Shown piece after piece: positions 29,339-41,675 of a stretch of 64,000 nt of DNA. Numbering within the stretch: position 1 is the first letter of the stretch; every line of letters starts with the position of its first letter. The notes below the pieces were generated by a model. That model saw nothing but the letters and a program-made list of their open reading frames with translations, searched no databases and was not told where the DNA came from. The stretch spans positions 186,001-250,000 of the forward strand of contig NZ_BMEQ01000004.1 of assembly GCF_014636775.1 (NCBI RefSeq), written 5' to 3'. Position numbers and translations under genes: made by a program. Source of the DNA: Kocuria dechangensis. GTDB lineage: Bacteria; Actinomycetota; Actinomycetes; Actinomycetales; Micrococcaceae.

Positions 29339-30123
29339 CGAATCCTCCCCTTCCCCCCGAAGACCTCGCACGCCACCTCGACCTGCACCGCATCACCGGG
29401 AACGTCGCGACCCCCCGGGAGGCGAACCTGCGCAACATCCAGGGTTTCCTGGACGGCGACGAGCACCAGCACATGGGCGTGGTGCGCACCCGCGAGTGGA
29501 CCTACGACGATGTGTTCGCCCTGATGCGCGATCGCGTCGGCATCTCCCCCGACCCCGAGCACCGGCAGGGCCAGGACACGATCGGCGCCCACCTGACCCT
29601 CGCGGCGCTGGAGCGCTACGCGCGGGTGTTCGGGGAGGTCGTCGCCGCCGGCGGCCGTCTCCTGTTCGCGACCGGCCACCCCGCGGGGCTGTTCCCCGTC
29701 TACGCCCAGTTCGCCCGGGTGGCCCGCCGCGCCGGCGCGCACGTGGTCCAGGTCCCGGACGGCTTCGCGTTCGAGGACGGCGACGTCCGTCAGATCGAGC
29801 ACGTCGTGATGGTGGAGCAGTACGGCGGGCTGCGCCACACGCACTATCCCACCCCCATGGCCCTCACCCTGCAGAGGCTGCGCCGGGACGGGCAGAACCC
29901 GCCGGACCTCGTGGTCGCCGACCACGGCCTCGCCGGCGCCGCCGGCTCGCGCGGGCTGCGCACCATCGCGTTCGCCGACTGCAACGACCCGGGGGTGTTC
30001 GTGGCCGAGGCCCAGGGCCAGGTGGAGGTCGCCGTGCCGCTGGACGACAACCTCCCCCCGCGCGTCTACGACCCCCTCACGGCGTTCGTGCTGCACCGGG
30101 CGGGCCTGGAGGAGTTCGTCTAG
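29335..30123 (+). CDS. Phosphatase-like protein coupled to mshA (candidate for the mycothiol phosphatase step)
   Basis: A 262-residue protein that I cannot place firmly. It resembles an actinobacterial family generally annotated only as phosphatase (Pfam PF15698 from memory, not checked). Visible conserved-looking elements are LLFATGHPAGLFPVY (GHPAG at 114-118), EQYGGLRHTHYP with H168/H170, VVADHGLAGA (195-198), IAFADCNDPGVF (214-219) and PLDDNLPPRVYDPL. The density of Asp, His and Asn fits a metal-dependent phosphatase. No signal peptide or membrane helix is seen, so it is cytosolic. Its GTG overlaps the mshA stop as GTGA, a strong hint of joint function. MshA makes GlcNAc-Ins-phosphate, which must be dephosphorylated by an enzyme (MshA2) whose gene has, as far as I know, not been identified. 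Confidence 0.65.
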   Translation: MTNPPLPPEDLARHLDLHRITGNVATPREANLRNIQGFLDGDEHQHMGVVRTREWTYDDVFALMRDRVGISPDPEHRQGQDTIGAHLTLAALERYARVFGEVVAAGGRLLFATGHPAGLFPVYAQFARVARRAGAHVVQVPDGFAFEDGDVRQIEHVVMVEQYGGLRHTHYPTPMALTLQRLRRDGQNPPDLVVADHGLAGAAGSRGLRTIAFADCNDPGVFVAEAQGQVEVAVPLDDNLPPRVYDPLTAFVLHRAGLEEFV

Positions 30124-30216
30124 ACGACCGGTGCGCCGGGGTTCAGCGGTCGTCGGCCGGAGGACCTGCCGGCAGCGCCGGGCCGCATGGACTCGGGCCC
30201 CGTGACGGTGCGCCTG

Positions 30217-30274
30217 CCCCGGACAGCAGAGGACCCCCGCACCGTGGGGTGCGGGGGTCCTCTGCTGTCCGGGG
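30217..30274. terminator. Bidirectional terminator, perfect 27-bp hairpin
   Basis: A perfect inverted repeat of 27 bp (30217-30243 against 30248-30274) with a 4-nt loop, beginning CCCCGGACAGCAGAGG. It lies between the phosphatase-like gene (+) and ino1 (-), ending 5 nt before the ino1 stop. It is exceptionally long and mismatch-free, and should stop transcription from both sides. Confidence 0.85.
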
Positions 30275-30279
30275 TGTGC

Positions 30280-31365
30280 TCAGCGCTCGAGCTCCCCGCG
30301 GATGAACGCCTCGAGGTTGGCCCGGGCGGTCTCGTCGGCCTGCTGCTGGGGCGGGGACTTCATGAAGTACGCCGAGGCGGAGGTCAGGGGCCCGCCGATG
30401 CCGCGGTCCAGGCCGATCTTGGCGGCGCGGATCGCGTCGATGATCACCCCGGCCGAGTTGGGGGAGTCCCAGACCTCCAGCTTGTACTCCAGGGAGATCG
30501 GGGCGTTGCCGAAGCCGTGGCCCTCGAGACGGACGAAGGCGAACTTCCGGTCGTCGAGCCACTCGACGTAGTCGGAGGGGCCGATGTGCACGTCCCGGGT
30601 GCCGAACTCGCGGGCCACGTTGGAGGTCACGGCCTGCGTCTTGGAGATCTTCTTGGACTCGAGGCGGGAGCGCTCGAGCATGTTCATGAAGTCCATGTTC
30701 CCGCCCACGTTGAGCTGGTAGGTGCGGTCCAGCACGTACCCGCGGTCCTCCAGCAGCTTCGCCAGCACCCGGTGGGTGATCGTGGCCCCCACCTGGGACT
30801 TGATGTCGTCGCCGACGATCGGCACGCCGGCGGCAGTGAACTTCTCCGCCCACTCCGGGGTCCCCGCGATGAACACGGGCAGGGCGTTGACGAACGCCAC
30901 CCCGGCGTCGATCGCGGCCTGGGCGTAGAAGCGGTCGGCCTCCTCGGAGCCCACGGGCAGGTAGGACACCAGCACGTCGACGTCGGCGTCCTTGAGGGCC
31001 TGCACGACGTCCACCGCCTCGGCGGTGGACTCCTCGACCATCTCGCGGTAGTAGGCCCCCAGACCGTCCAGGGTGGGCCCGCGCTTCACCGTCACGCCGG
31101 TGTGCGGGACCTCCGCGAAGGTCATCGTGTTGTTCTTCGAGGAGTGGATGGCCTCGGACAGGTCCAGGCCGACCTTCGCGGCGTCGACGTCGAACGCCGC
31201 CACGAACGCCACGTCGTTGACGTGGTAGTTGCCGAACTGGACGTGCATCAGCCCCGGGACGGACTGGGCGGGATCGGCCGCGGCGTAGAAGTGGACGCCC
31301 TGGACGAGGGACGAGGCGCAGTTGCCGACGCCCGCGATGGCCACACGGATCGGGTGGTGGGACAC
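30280..31365 (-). CDS. ino1: Inositol-3-phosphate synthase
   Basis: NAD-dependent isomerisation of glucose-6-phosphate to inositol phosphate, feeding mycothiol (MshA) and inositol lipids. The 361 residues match the bacterial form. It has the NAD-binding [17 protein letters not shown], the signature [17 protein letters not shown] with [18 protein letters not shown], and [35 protein letters not shown] lies near the end. The GTG at 31363-31365 has AAAGGAG 6 nt upstream; a longer open frame has no ribosome site. TAGACT at 31467-31472 is a possible promoter. The facing gene is the mshA pair. Confidence 0.95.
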   Translation of the reverse strand: MSHHPIRVAIAGVGNCASSLVQGVHFYAAADPAQSVPGLMHVQFGNYHVNDVAFVAAFDVDAAKVGLDLSEAIHSSKNNTMTFAEVPHTGVTVKRGPTLDGLGAYYREMVEESTAEAVDVVQALKDADVDVLVSYLPVGSEEADRFYAQAAIDAGVAFVNALPVFIAGTPEWAEKFTAAGVPIVGDDIKSQVGATITHRVLAKLLEDRGYVLDRTYQLNVGGNMDFMNMLERSRLESKKISKTQAVTSNVAREFGTRDVHIGPSDYVEWLDDRKFAFVRLEGHGFGNAPISLEYKLEVWDSPNSAGVIIDAIRAAKIGLDRGIGGPLTSASAYFMKSPPQQQADETARANLEAFIRGELER

Positions 31366-31466
31366 GGTTCTCCTTTGTCGATGGTCGTCTGCCTCCCGTC
31401 CCGGGCGCACGCCAGGGAGACGCCCGTTCCGGCGTCCGGGGAGCAGCAGGGAAGACTCAGCGGTCC

Positions 31467-31472
31467 AGTCTA
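31467..31472 (-). promoter_or_regulatory. Possible -10 box of ino1
   Basis: TAGACT on the minus strand, giving a leader of about 95 nt before the GTG with its AAAGGAG site. No clear -35 box. Confidence 0.35.
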
Positions 31473-31561
31473 GACCCGCGGCCGAGACGGCACAGAACCG
31501 GCCCCTCACTCAGCGGGGACGGGCCGGGCCCCACCCCGGGGACGGAGCGGCACCCGCCGGG

Positions 31562-32263
31562 TCACAGGGCGCTGAGCAGCAGGCCCAGCGCCAGCACCAG
31601 GAACAGGGCGCCGGAGGCGAGCTCCACCGCGGCGGCGTTGCGGCGGAAGCGGACGGCGAGCCGCTCGACGGAGCCCATCCACGCCACGGCCGTGAACCAT
31701 GCCAGGCCCACGGCCACGAGGAGCACGAAGACCAGGACGTTCTCCCACCAGCGGGCGCCGGCGGGGACCACGTTGGCGAACAGGGCCACGAAGAAGACGA
31801 TGGCCTTCGCGTTCGAGAGGTTCGTCACGAGGCCGAGCACGAACGCCCGCAGCGGGGTGGGCGTGCGCCCCGGCGGGGCCGCGGGGAGGGACTCCCCGGA
31901 CGGTCCCGGGGACGGGGCCCCGCCCGGGTCCGCGGGACCGTCCCCCGCCGGGACGGCGGCGCGGGCGGCCCGGGCGGCGAGACCGGCCCGGATCCCGCCC
32001 ACGCCCAGCCAGCCCAGGAACAGGGCCCCGGCCACCTGGATCAGGCCCTGTAGCGCGTCGGCCCGCCCGATCAGCACGGTCACCCCGGTGAGGGAGAGCG
32101 TGATCCACAGGAGGTTGCCGGTCATCACGCCCACCGCCGTGAGCACCCCGGCCAGGCGGGAGCCCAGCGACGCGTTGCGCAGGATCACCAGGACGTCCGG
32201 GCCGGGCGCGACGATCCCGGCGATCCACAGCCCGAGCAGGGCGAGGTACTGCGAGGCCTCCAT
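31562..32263 (-). CDS. LysE-family amino acid exporter
   Basis: A 233-residue inner-membrane protein of the LysE/RhtB translocator family. The N-terminus has the typical LWIAGIVAPGPDVLVILRNA with the conserved PGP, then LTAVGVMTGNLLWITLSLTG. About six helices follow, with FVLGLVTNLSNAKAIVFFVA after the central loop. That cytoplasmic loop (about residues 115-150) is expanded by a Pro/Gly/Ala-rich insertion of about 30 residues. Substrate cannot be assigned. It is 20 nt downstream of the aldo/keto reductase gene and may share its transcript. Confidence 0.88.
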   Translation of the reverse strand: MEASQYLALLGLWIAGIVAPGPDVLVILRNASLGSRLAGVLTAVGVMTGNLLWITLSLTGVTVLIGRADALQGLIQVAGALFLGWLGVGGIRAGLAARAARAAVPAGDGPADPGGAPSPGPSGESLPAAPPGRTPTPLRAFVLGLVTNLSNAKAIVFFVALFANVVPAGARWWENVLVFVLLVAVGLAWFTAVAWMGSVERLAVRFRRNAAAVELASGALFLVLALGLLLSAL

Positions 32264-32283
32264 GGGTCAGCGGCTCCCGGCCG

Positions 32284-33366
32284 TCACGCGTGCTTGGAGT
32301 CCTGGGCGCCCGCCCAGATGTTGATGTCCGAGTCGAAGGCCAGCCGGTCGATCTCCGCCAGCTCCTCGGCCGTGAACTCGAGGTTGCGCACGGCGCCGAC
32401 GTTGTCCTCGATCTGCTCCGGGGAGGAGGCGCCCACGAGCGCGGTGGTGACCTGCCCGTCCGCCTGCTCGCGCAGCACCCAGGCGAGCGCCATCTGGGCC
32501 AGCGACTGCCCGCGGCCCGCCGCGATCTCGCGCAGGCCCCGGATCCTCCCGAGGGTGGTCTCCGTCAGCCACTCCGGGTCCAGGGACTTCTCCGCCGCGG
32601 CCCGCGAGTCGGCGGGGACGCCGTCGAGGTACCGGTCGGTGAGCATGCCCTGGGCGAGGGGCGTGAACACGATGGAACCCATCCCGGCCTGCGTGAGGGC
32701 GCCGAGCAGGGACGTCCCGCTCTCGGACGGCGCCTCGATCCACCGGTTGAGCATCGAGTAGGAGGGCTGGTGGATCAGCAGCGGCGTGCCCAGCCCGCGC
32801 ATGATCTCCTGGGCGCGGAGGGTGAGCTCCGCGTTGTAGGAGGAGACGCCCACGTAGAGCGCCCGGCCGGACCGGACGATGTGGTCGAGGGCCCGCATGG
32901 TCTCCTCGAGCGGGGTCTCGGGGTCCGGGCGGTGGTGGTAGAAGATGTCGACGTAGTCCAGGCCCGTGCGGCGCAGGGTCTGGTCCAGGGAGGACACCAG
33001 GTACTTGCGGGAGCCGCCGAAGCCGTAGGGGCCCGGCCACATGTCCCACCCGGCCTTCGAGGAGATCACGAGCTCGTCCCGGTAGGGGGCGAGGTCCTGC
33101 TCCAGGATCGTGCCGAAGTTCACCTCGGCGGCGCCGGCCGGCGGCCCGTAGTTGTTGGCGAGGTCGAAGTGCGTCACGCCGAGGTCGAAGGCCTTGCGCA
33201 GCGTGGCCCGCTGGGTCTCCAGCGGCTTGTCGTCGCCGAAGTTGTGCCACAGGCCGAGGGAGATCGCGGGCAGCTTCAGCCCCGACTCCCCCACGCGGCG
33301 GAAGGGCATGGTCTCGTAGCGGTCCGCGGCGGGGACGTAGCGGGCGTCGGGTCCGTAGGTCAGCAC
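32284..33366 (-). CDS. Aldo/keto reductase, L-glyceraldehyde-3-phosphate reductase (YghZ) type
   Basis: A 360-residue NADPH-dependent TIM-barrel reductase. Motifs are GLKLPAISLGLWHNFGD, GVTHFDLANNYGPPAGAAE with catalytic Asp/Tyr, LVISSKAGWDMWPGPYG with catalytic Lys, and VDIFYHHRPDP with the His region. MWPGPYG and FYHHRPDPETP are characteristic of YghZ, which reduces L-glyceraldehyde-3-phosphate and methylglyoxal. The GTG at 33364-33366 has GAAAGG upstream. It lies 53 nt after treZ. The general activity is secure; the physiological substrate is inferred. Confidence 0.9.
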   Translation of the reverse strand: MLTYGPDARYVPAADRYETMPFRRVGESGLKLPAISLGLWHNFGDDKPLETQRATLRKAFDLGVTHFDLANNYGPPAGAAEVNFGTILEQDLAPYRDELVISSKAGWDMWPGPYGFGGSRKYLVSSLDQTLRRTGLDYVDIFYHHRPDPETPLEETMRALDHIVRSGRALYVGVSSYNAELTLRAQEIMRGLGTPLLIHQPSYSMLNRWIEAPSESGTSLLGALTQAGMGSIVFTPLAQGMLTDRYLDGVPADSRAAAEKSLDPEWLTETTLGRIRGLREIAAGRGQSLAQMALAWVLREQADGQVTTALVGASSPEQIEDNVGAVRNLEFTAEELAEIDRLAFDSDINIWAGAQDSKHA

Positions 33367-33419
33367 GGAGGGCCTTTCGTGGTCGGGAGGGGATGGCGGG
33401 GCGGGGCGGGCGGGCCGGC

Positions 33420-35294
<1,875 letters not shown>

Positions 35295-35301
35295 GGGGTG
35301 C

Positions 35302-37659
35302 TCAGGAGTCCTTCCGGCGCAGCAGCGCCACGGGGTAGTCGGCCAGCAGGTCGGCCAGCGCCACGGCGCCGGTGTGGGGACGGCGGGTCAGCACGTCCTC
35401 CCAGTCGCCCGTGGGCAGGTCGAGGGTCTCGGCGGCGAACCCGCCCGCGGCGGCGAGGCCCAGGGGCAGGCGGGTGGCCACGGCCACGGCGCCGCCGCGG
35501 TCGAACGCGAAGACGTGCTCGGCCAGCGGGCCGGAGGCGGCCAGGGGGGTGTAGCCGGTGAACAGCCCGGGGTGGTCCCGGCGCAGCCGCAGGGCCCGGC
35601 TGGTGAGGAGCAGCTTGGCGGCGGCGTCGGGGCCCACGGCGGGTGTGCCCTGCGCGGAGCCGGTGACGGAGCTGTCGAGCCGTTGGAGCATCTCCGCCCG
35701 CTGCGCGAAGTCGACCGGCCGGCGGTTGTCGGGGTCCACGAGGGATGCGGCCCACAGCTCGGAGCCCTGGTAGACGTCGGGCACGCCGGGCATGGTGAGC
35801 TGGACGAGCTTGGCGGAGAGCCCGTTGGCCCAGCCCGCGGCGGTGACGTGCTCGGCGAAGCCCTCGACGACGGCCCGCATCTCGGGGTCGTGCAGCACCA
35901 GGTCGACGAACCGGGTCAGGCGCTCCTCGAACCCTGTGTCGCCGTCGACCCACGCGGTGGAGTTCCCGGCCTCGCGGGCGGCCTTGAGGGCGTAGTCGGT
36001 GATCCGGTCCTGCTCGACGGGCCAGGCCCCGACCAGGGCCTGCAGCACGAGGTTGACCAGGGGCCCGTCGCCCACGAGGACGCCGGCCCGCTCGGCGAGC
36101 CGCTTCACGGTCCCGACCACGCCGGCCCACTGCTCGGCGGCCTCGGCGAGGACCGTGATCCGGGCCCGCACTGCCTCGGAGCGCTTGGTGTCGTGGGTGG
36201 AGAGCGCCGTCATGGCCAGGGGCTCCTCGGCGGCCCGGCGGGCGAGCTCGGCGTGGGCCTCCGCGGGCGCCACCGCGAAGTGCGACGGGTCGCCGCCGAC
36301 CTCGGTGAGGGAGGTCAGCCGCGTGAAGCGGTAGAACGCGGTGTCCTCGACGCCCTTGGCCATGACCATGCCGGAGGTCTGCTGGAAGCGCCGGGCCAGC
36401 TCGCCCAGCTCGGCGTCGTCCGCGGCGTCGGCGCCGAGCAGCCGGCCGAGGGTCGCCAGGGCGCCGGCGAGCTCGGGGCGGCGGGCGCGGGCGGCGTCGA
36501 GGGCCGTCCGGAGGTGCTCGGCGCCCTCGGGCAGGTAGCTGCGGTAGACGGGGAAGTTCGCGAGGACCTCCGCGATGGCGTCCGCGGCCTCCTCGTGGCC
36601 GAGCCCGGCGTCGGCGGGCACGGCCCGGGCGAGGCGCAGCACCTCGGCGCGCAGCGCGCCGTCGGCCATGGCGCGCTTGGTGCCGTGGATCAGCTCGTCC
36701 CACTCCACGGGCTCGCCGCCGCGCAGGCGGGCGTCGAGGCTGGTGAGGGCGTACTCCCCCGCGGGGTCGGTGAGCAGCCGGTCGACCACGCCGAGGGCGT
36801 CGTAGCCGGTGGTGCCCTGGGTGGCCCAGTCCCGGGGCAGCCGCTCGCCGGGCTCGAGGATCTTCTCGACGACGACGTAGGCACCGCCGGTGAGCTCCTT
36901 CAGCTGCTCGAGGTACGCCTTGGGGTCCCGCAGCCCGTCCGGGTGGTCGATCCGCAGGCCGTCGACGAGGCCCTCGTCGATCCACCGCCGGATCTCGGCG
37001 TGCGACTCGTCGAAGACCTCGGGGTCCTCGACGCGCACCCCGGCGAGCGTGGCCACGGTGAAGAAGCGGCGGTAGTTGAGCTCGGTGTCCCCGCGGCGCC
37101 AGTTGATCAGCTCGTAGTGCTGCCGGGCGTGGACGTCCTTCGGGTCGTCGCCCTCCGCCCAGGTGCCCTCGGCCAGGGGGTAGACGTTGTCGTAGTAGCG
37201 CAGCGTGCCGTCCTCGACGCGCAGCTGCTCCAGCTCGCCGTCGCCGTCGCCCAGCACGGGGATCAGCACCTTGCCGCCGCCGGCCTCCCACTCCACGTCG
37301 AACGCCTTCGCGTAGCGGGAGTCCCGGCCCTCGGCCAGCAGGGACCACCACCAGGGGTTCTGCCGCGGCACGGCCACGCCCTGGTGGTTGGGGACGATGT
37401 CGACGAGCACGCCCATCCCCCGCGCGTGCGCGGCGTCCGACAGGGCCTTCAGCCCGGCGGCGCCCCCGCGGACGGGGTCGATCTCGGCGGGGGACGCGAC
37501 GTCGTAGCCGTGGTCGGAGCCGTCGACGGCCCGCAGGATCGGGGAGAGGTAGACCCAGTCGGCGCCGAGGTCGTGGAGGTAGTCCACGAGGCCCGCCGCC
37601 CGGTCGAGGGTCAGGTCGGAGGTGATCTGCAGTCGGTAGGTCGAGGTAGGTGTGCGCAC
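35302..37659 (-). CDS. treY: Malto-oligosyltrehalose synthase
   Basis: Intramolecular transglucosylation of the reducing end of maltodextrins to give a trehalose terminus. The 785-residue GH13 enzyme begins [19 protein letters not shown], the classical TreY start. It has LYLSPI-like [31 protein letters not shown], the nucleophile in [12 protein letters not shown], and [11 protein letters not shown]. The GTG at 37657-37659 has no ribosome site, but CAGACT sits 6 nt upstream, so it may be leaderless; a longer open frame reads through the glgX terminator and is rejected. treZ follows. Together with glgX it forms the TreXYZ route from glycogen. Confidence 0.94.
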   Translation of the reverse strand: MRTPTSTYRLQITSDLTLDRAAGLVDYLHDLGADWVYLSPILRAVDGSDHGYDVASPAEIDPVRGGAAGLKALSDAAHARGMGVLVDIVPNHQGVAVPRQNPWWWSLLAEGRDSRYAKAFDVEWEAGGGKVLIPVLGDGDGELEQLRVEDGTLRYYDNVYPLAEGTWAEGDDPKDVHARQHYELINWRRGDTELNYRRFFTVATLAGVRVEDPEVFDESHAEIRRWIDEGLVDGLRIDHPDGLRDPKAYLEQLKELTGGAYVVVEKILEPGERLPRDWATQGTTGYDALGVVDRLLTDPAGEYALTSLDARLRGGEPVEWDELIHGTKRAMADGALRAEVLRLARAVPADAGLGHEEAADAIAEVLANFPVYRSYLPEGAEHLRTALDAARARRPELAGALATLGRLLGADAADDAELGELARRFQQTSGMVMAKGVEDTAFYRFTRLTSLTEVGGDPSHFAVAPAEAHAELARRAAEEPLAMTALSTHDTKRSEAVRARITVLAEAAEQWAGVVGTVKRLAERAGVLVGDGPLVNLVLQALVGAWPVEQDRITDYALKAAREAGNSTAWVDGDTGFEERLTRFVDLVLHDPEMRAVVEGFAEHVTAAGWANGLSAKLVQLTMPGVPDVYQGSELWAASLVDPDNRRPVDFAQRAEMLQRLDSSVTGSAQGTPAVGPDAAAKLLLTSRALRLRRDHPGLFTGYTPLAASGPLAEHVFAFDRGGAVAVATRLPLGLAAAGGFAAETLDLPTGDWEDVLTRRPHTGAVALADLLADYPVALLRRKDS

Positions 37660-37690
37660 CGGACCAGTCTGTCGGGAGGACCCCGAAAAC

Positions 37691-37734
37691 GCCAGCAGGC
37701 TGTCGACCCGTGTCCGGGTCGACAGCCTGCTGGC
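37691..37734 (-). terminator. Intrinsic terminator of glgX
   Basis: A perfect 20-bp stem (GCCAGCAGGCTGTCGACCCG against 37715-37734) with a 4-nt loop, 8 nt after the glgX stop, followed on the minus strand by GTTTTC. It should separate glgX from the treY-treZ unit. Confidence 0.85.
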
Positions 37735-37742
37735 GTGCCGGG

Positions 37743-39929
37743 TCACTGGTCCTGCGGCGCCTTCGCGTAGGCGGCCACGGAGGCGGCGACCGATGCGTCC
37801 GGCTCCTCCTCGGGCTGCTCGTAGGCGCGCAGCACGACCATCGACTTGCCCGCCAGGGTGAGCGTGCTGCGGGCCTTGCGGATCTGCCCGTCGGAGTGCT
37901 CCCCCGCGGTGTCGAGGACGGCCTCCCACTGCCGGCCGTAGCGCACCGGCGGCAGCTTGTACTTCACGGGCTCCGGGTTGGAGTTGAAGTACATGATGAA
38001 GTTCACGTCCGTGATGGGCCGGCCGCGCATGTCCACCCCGGCGATGCCGTGGCCGTTGAGCCACATGCCCATGGCGCGGGACAGGGGCTCGTCCCAGTCG
38101 GCGGGCTTCATCGGCGAGCCGTCGGCGTTGAGCCAGGCGATGTCCGGCATGGGCCGGCGGGTGTCGTCCTCGTCCATCTCGACGGGGCGCCCGTCGAAGA
38201 AGTTCGAGCGGCGGAACGTCGGGTGGTCGTGGCGCAGGTGGATCACGGCGGACGTGAACTCGACCAGCGGCCCGTCCATGTTCTCCCAGTTGATCCACGA
38301 GAGCTCGTTGTCCTGGCAGTACGTGTTGTTGTTGCCGTTCGTCGACCGGCCCAGCTCGTCGCCGTGCAGCACCATGGGGGTGCCCTGGGACAGCAGGAGG
38401 GTGGCGAGGAAGTTGCGCTGCTGGCGGGCCCGCAGGGCGAGGATCTTCGGGTCGTCCGTGGGGCCCTCCACGCCGCAGTTCCAGGAGCGGTTGTGGGACT
38501 CCCCGTCGTTGTTGTCCTCGCCGTTGGCCTCGTTGTGCTTCTCGTTGTAGGACACGATGTCCCGCAGCGTGAAGCCGTCATGGGCGGTGACGAAGTTGAT
38601 CGAGGCGAACGGGCGCCGGCCGGTGTGCTCGTAGAGGTCGGCGGAACCGGTGATGCGGGAGGCGAACTCCCCGAGGCTCGCCGGCTCGCCGCGCCAGAAG
38701 TCGCGCACGGTGTCCCGGTACTTGCCGTTCCACTCGGTCCACTGCGGCGGGAAGTTGCCCACCTGGTAGCCGCCGGGGCCGATGTCCCACGGCTCCGCGA
38801 TCAGCTTGACCTGCGAGACGACCGGGTCCTGCTGGACGAGCTCGAAGAAGGTGGCCAGCTTGTCGACGTCGTAGAACTCGCGGGCGAGGGTCGCGGCGAG
38901 GTCGAAGCGGAAGCCGTCCACGTGCATCTCGGTCACCCAGTAGCGCAGGGAGTCCATGATCAGCTGCAGCGAGTGGGGGTGGCGGACGTTGAGGGAGTTG
39001 CCGGTGCCCGTGTAGTCCATGTAGAACTTCTGGTCGTCCTCCACCGTGCGGTAGTAGGCCTGGTTGTCGATGCCCTTCATGGACAGCGTGGGGCCCAGGT
39101 GGTTGCCCTCGGCCGTGTGGTTGTACACCACGTCGAGGATGACCTCGATGTCGGCCTGGTGCAGGGCCTTGACCATGGCCTTGAACTCCTGGACCTGGCC
39201 GCCGAGGTCGTTGGTGGAGTGGTACTCGTTGTGGGGGGCGAAGAACCCGATGGTGTTGTAACCCCAGTAGTTGCGCAGGCCCTTCTCGAGCAGCGTGCTG
39301 TCCTGCACGAACTGGTGCACGGGCATGAGCTCGATCGCGGTGACCCCGAGCTTCTGCAGGTGCGCGATGACGGCGGGGTGGGCAACGCCGGCGTACGTGC
39401 CGCGCTGCTCCTCCGGCACCTCGGGGTGCAGCTCTGTGAGGCCCTTGACGTGCGCCTCGTAGATCACGGACTTGTGGTACGGCGTGCGGGGGGTGCGGTC
39501 GCCCTCCCAGTTGAAGAAGGGGTTGATCACCACGCCCATTGCCATGTGGGGGGCCGAGTCCTCGTCGTTGAACGAGTCCTCGTCGCCGAAGTTGTAGGAG
39601 AACAGCGGCTGGGCCCAGTCGAACTGGCCCGCCACGGCCTTGGCGTAGGGGTCGAGCAGCAGCTTCGACGGGTTGCAGCGCTGGCCCTCCGCGGGGTTCC
39701 ACGGACCGTGCACGCGGTAGCCGTAGCGCTGGCCGGGCTGGACCTGCGGGAGGTAGCAGTGCCAGACGTAGCCGTCCTGGGCTGCGACCTCGATCCGGTT
39801 CTCGGTGCCGTCCTCGTCGAACAGGCACAGCTCGACCTTCTCCGCCACCTCGCTGAAGAGCGCGAAGTTCGTACCGTTGCCGTCGAATGTCGCACCGAGG
39901 GGATACGCATGACCGGGCCAGACTTCCAT
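37743..39929 (-). CDS. glgX: Glycogen debranching enzyme GlgX/TreX
   Basis: Hydrolyses alpha-1,6 branch points of glycogen, producing the linear chains used by TreY. The 728 residues start with a CBM48 domain ([20 protein letters not shown]). The GH13 barrel has [38 protein letters not shown], the nucleophile Asp in [16 protein letters not shown], the acid Glu in [12 protein letters not shown], and [11 protein letters not shown]. The ATG at 39927-39929 has AGGAGA upstream. Its place before treY-treZ suits the TreX role, though a strong terminator lies between them. Confidence 0.95.
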   Translation of the reverse strand: MEVWPGHAYPLGATFDGNGTNFALFSEVAEKVELCLFDEDGTENRIEVAAQDGYVWHCYLPQVQPGQRYGYRVHGPWNPAEGQRCNPSKLLLDPYAKAVAGQFDWAQPLFSYNFGDEDSFNDEDSAPHMAMGVVINPFFNWEGDRTPRTPYHKSVIYEAHVKGLTELHPEVPEEQRGTYAGVAHPAVIAHLQKLGVTAIELMPVHQFVQDSTLLEKGLRNYWGYNTIGFFAPHNEYHSTNDLGGQVQEFKAMVKALHQADIEVILDVVYNHTAEGNHLGPTLSMKGIDNQAYYRTVEDDQKFYMDYTGTGNSLNVRHPHSLQLIMDSLRYWVTEMHVDGFRFDLAATLAREFYDVDKLATFFELVQQDPVVSQVKLIAEPWDIGPGGYQVGNFPPQWTEWNGKYRDTVRDFWRGEPASLGEFASRITGSADLYEHTGRRPFASINFVTAHDGFTLRDIVSYNEKHNEANGEDNNDGESHNRSWNCGVEGPTDDPKILALRARQQRNFLATLLLSQGTPMVLHGDELGRSTNGNNNTYCQDNELSWINWENMDGPLVEFTSAVIHLRHDHPTFRRSNFFDGRPVEMDEDDTRRPMPDIAWLNADGSPMKPADWDEPLSRAMGMWLNGHGIAGVDMRGRPITDVNFIMYFNSNPEPVKYKLPPVRYGRQWEAVLDTAGEHSDGQIRKARSTLTLAGKSMVVLRAYEQPEEEPDASVAASVAAYAKAPQDQ

Positions 39930-40100
39930 GGGGGATCTCCTGTCACGCCCGCCGGGCAGGGGTCACCCTCAGCGGACTGCAAATGTGGCTAGTGGTCTTA
40001 ACCTTAGCCGGAGCACGGCGCCGCCCCCGCCGCGGGCCGTGCGGCGAGAGCCCGGACCGCGCCGGGACGCCGGTCCGGGGCGCCGGTCCGGGGCGCCGCT

Positions 40101-41675
40101 TCACGGCGCCAGGCGGAGGACCGAGCGCACGGCGGCCGAGAGGGCCGTGGGCGGCACGGGGCCGAGCCCGTCGGCGCGGGACGCGTAGCCGTGCACGGCC
40201 ACCGCGAGCGCGGCCGCCACGGCGAAGCGCGCGTCCCCGCGGGCCCACTCCCCCGCCGCCGCGAAGGCGTCGGGGTGCTCGGCGCAGCCCGCGAGCACGG
40301 CGCCCATGACGCCGGCCAGGGTGTCCCCGCTGCCGGCGGTCGCGAGCCAGGGGCTGCCGTCCGCCTGGGAGAGCAGCGTCCCGCCGGGGGCGGCCACCAG
40401 CGTGGTGGCGCCCTTGAGCACGACCACGGCGCCCGTGGCCTCCGCGGCCGTCCGGGCCCACCGGGCGGGGTCGGCCTCGACGGCGGCCCGGTCGGGGGCC
40501 TCGTCGGTCGCGCCGAGGGCGGCCAGCCAGGCCAGGACCTGCACGAGCTCCCCGGCGTGCGGGGTGAGGATCTTGGCGGGGCCCAGGGCTCCGTCGGCGG
40601 CGGCCCGGGCGGCGGCGCCGAGCGCGCCCGCGTCGACGACGGCGGGCACGGGCCCGGCGAGCACCGCGTCGATCCGGGACTCCTGCGCGGGGTCCCCCAC
40701 CGCGCCGGGGCCCACCACCCACGCCTGGACGTGCAGGTCGGCGGGGTGGTCCTCCGAGGCGACGACCTCGGGGCTGGTGAGGCACACGAGCCGGCGGGTC
40801 CCGGCGTCGCCGAGGTGGCGGACCATGCCCGCGCCGGCGTCCACCGCCGCGCGGGTGCACATGAGCGCGGCGCCCGGGTAGGTGGCCGAGCCGGCGACGA
40901 CGCCCACCACCCCGCGGGAGTACTTGTGCGAGCCGGCGCCGGGCCGGGGCCACAGCGCGGCGACGTCGTCGTGCTCCAGGCGCCGCAGGGCGGGGGCGGG
41001 GAGGGCGTCCTCGAGGCCGAGGGGCACGGTGCGCACCTCCCCGCACAGCCGGTCCCCCGGCGGGAGCAGGTGCCCGGCCTTCGTGGCGCCGAAGGTCACG
41101 GTGGCGTCCGCGGGCAGCACCGGCCCGTCCGCCGCACCGGTGTCGGCGGAGACGCCCGAGGGCACGTCGCAGGCCACCACCAGGGGCGCGCGGCCCCCGG
41201 GAGCCGGCCACCGGTCCAGGACGGCGCGCACGATCTCGGCCGCGGTGCCGCGCAGCCCCCCGCGGGCGCCGGTGCCCAGGACCGCGTCGAGCACGAGGTC
41301 GGCGTCCAGGACCTGCTCGACGGCCCGACGGAGCGCCGGCGCGCCGTCGGCGGCGGGCAGGACCCGCCCGCCCGCGGCGCGCAGCGCCGCCTCGCCCTCC
41401 GGGTGCAGCCGGTCCCCGACGGCCACCGCGAGCACGGCGGCGCCCCGCCGGGCCAGCTCGGCCCCGGCCCACAGGCCGTCGCCGCCGTTGTTGCCGGTGC
41501 CGGCCAGCACGACGACGCGGGCCCCGGCGACGCGCCCGCGCCGGTCCCGTAGCCGCTCGAGGGCGACGAGGGCCAGTCCGTGGGCGGCGCGCCGCATGAG
41601 CGCCGGGCCCTGGCCGCGCTCGAGGTAGGGGGTCTCGGCGGCGCGCACCTGCGCGCCGGTGTACGCCTCGATCAC
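40101..41675 (-). CDS. nnr: Bifunctional NAD(P)H-hydrate epimerase / ADP-dependent dehydratase
   Basis: Repairs hydrated NADH/NADPH. The 524 residues fuse an N-terminal YjeF_N epimerase ([35 protein letters not shown]) with a C-terminal ribokinase-like dehydratase ([54 protein letters not shown]). The GTG at 41673-41675 overlaps the acpS stop as GTGA and has AGGAGG about 9 nt upstream; longer frames run into acpS. The acpS-nnr pairing is common in bacteria. Confidence 0.94.
   Translation of the reverse strand: MIEAYTGAQVRAAETPYLERGQGPALMRRAAHGLALVALERLRDRRGRVAGARVVVLAGTGNNGGDGLWAGAELARRGAAVLAVAVGDRLHPEGEAALRAAGGRVLPAADGAPALRRAVEQVLDADLVLDAVLGTGARGGLRGTAAEIVRAVLDRWPAPGGRAPLVVACDVPSGVSADTGAADGPVLPADATVTFGATKAGHLLPPGDRLCGEVRTVPLGLEDALPAPALRRLEHDDVAALWPRPGAGSHKYSRGVVGVVAGSATYPGAALMCTRAAVDAGAGMVRHLGDAGTRRLVCLTSPEVVASEDHPADLHVQAWVVGPGAVGDPAQESRIDAVLAGPVPAVVDAGALGAAARAAADGALGPAKILTPHAGELVQVLAWLAALGATDEAPDRAAVEADPARWARTAAEATGAVVVLKGATTLVAAPGGTLLSQADGSPWLATAGSGDTLAGVMGAVLAGCAEHPDAFAAAGEWARGDARFAVAAALAVAVHGYASRADGLGPVPPTALSAAVRSVLRLAP

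Noticed and set aside
35302-38298. treY extended upstream to 998 residues
   Set aside because: The extension reads through the glgX terminator and into glgX in the wrong frame; the classical TreY N-terminus begins at 37659.
39930-40100. Short duplicated 13-bp sequence (CGCCGGTCCGGGG at 40068 and 40081) between glgX and nnr
   Set aside because: Only two copies in extremely GC-rich DNA; not enough to call a meaningful repeat array.
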